A stretch of 6,380 nucleotides of DNA from Melioribacteraceae bacterium (GTDB taxonomy: Bacteria > Bacteroidota > Ignavibacteria > Ignavibacteriales > Melioribacteraceae): positions 1 through 6,380 of the forward strand of contig JALSTL010000211.1 of the NCBI GenBank assembly GCA_026983755.1, in the 5' to 3' direction. The notes under the pieces are model-generated. The model saw only the letters and a list, made by a program, of their open reading frames with translations. It was not told where the DNA came from and did no database searches. Both the position numbers and the translations under genes were made by a program. Each line of letters starts with the position of its first letter. Positions within the stretch are counted from its first letter, which is position 1. Of the stretch, positions 6,260 through 6,380 are shown one piece after another.

Positions 6260-6380
6260 ATGAAAATAAAAATTCCACAAGTACCGCTTGCCGAAAGAAT
6301 AAGACCCAAAACACTGGACGAGTTTACAGGACAGAAAAAATTAGTCGGCGTAGGAAAACCTATTCGCTTAATGATTGAAA
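6260..6380 (+). CDS. rarA: Replication-associated recombination protein A (RarA/MgsA), N-terminal fragment
   Basis: Only the first 40 codons are in the window. RarA is a cytoplasmic AAA+ ATPase related to clamp-loader subunits and eukaryotic WRNIP1; it acts at stalled replication forks. The visible part carries the family's N-terminal signature: PLAERIRPKTLDEFTGQ followed by KLVG and GKPIRLMIE, which just precedes the Walker A region in complete proteins. RuvB begins with a similar RPKTLDE-GQ stretch, but PLAER before it and LVG--GKP-R after it point to RarA. The ATG at 6260 has A-rich sequence upstream and no Shine-Dalgarno. The Walker motifs and the C-terminal tetramer domain lie outside the window, so completeness cannot be judged. 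Confidence 0.9.
   Translation, partial: MKIKIPQVPLAERIRPKTLDEFTGQKKLVGVGKPIRLMIE

Noticed and set aside
1..6380. CRISPR array, tRNA, rRNA, insertion sequence or phage attachment site
   Set aside because: No regularly spaced repeats, cloverleaf sequence, transposase frame or flanking direct repeats could be seen on either strand.

Overview
The window is AT-rich (roughly one third G+C by eye) and densely coding, with every recognisable gene on the + strand. It looks like the chromosome of a member of the Bacteroidota in the broad sense, including the Ignavibacteria/Chlorobi side. Three things support this. The MetF protein has the sequence style of Bacteroidota MetF. A perfect TAnnTTTG (-7) promoter motif lies just upstream of metF. 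Most genes have no Shine-Dalgarno sequence and are preceded by A/T-rich leaders with A at -3. The RarA start (VGVGKPIR) leans slightly towards Ignavibacteria-like sequences, but I cannot fix the class.

Layout. Bases 1-1446 hold the C-terminal part of a penicillin-acylase-family (S45) N-terminal-nucleophile hydrolase; its start is outside the window. After a 40-base gap with a promoter motif comes metF (methylenetetrahydrofolate reductase). Seventeen bases later a Gfo/Idh/MocA oxidoreductase begins, followed after 2 bases by a class II aldolase/adducin-family protein that starts with TTG. After 44 bases comes ddl (D-Ala-D-Ala ligase), which overlaps by 4 bases (ATGA) a small FtsB/DivIC-like septum protein. 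Bases 1455-5655 could therefore be one transcription unit joining one-carbon metabolism, an unassigned sugar-type oxidoreductase/aldolase pair, and cell-wall synthesis and division.

A 125-base intergenic stretch follows, with two short inverted repeats and a weak promoter candidate. It leads into a 78-residue DUF1059-like protein, the only gene here with a strong Shine-Dalgarno sequence and with visibly higher G+C (about 38% by hand count). A 242-base non-coding stretch with imperfect hairpins then precedes the first 40 codons of rarA (mgsA), a AAA+ recombination/replication-repair ATPase cut off by the window edge.

Most of this is ordinary housekeeping sequence, and I see no clear new multi-gene system. 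The points most worth a second look are the oxidoreductase/aldolase pair of unknown substrate, the atypical aldolase active-site positions, and the DUF1059-like gene with its own SD and an inverted repeat in its leader.
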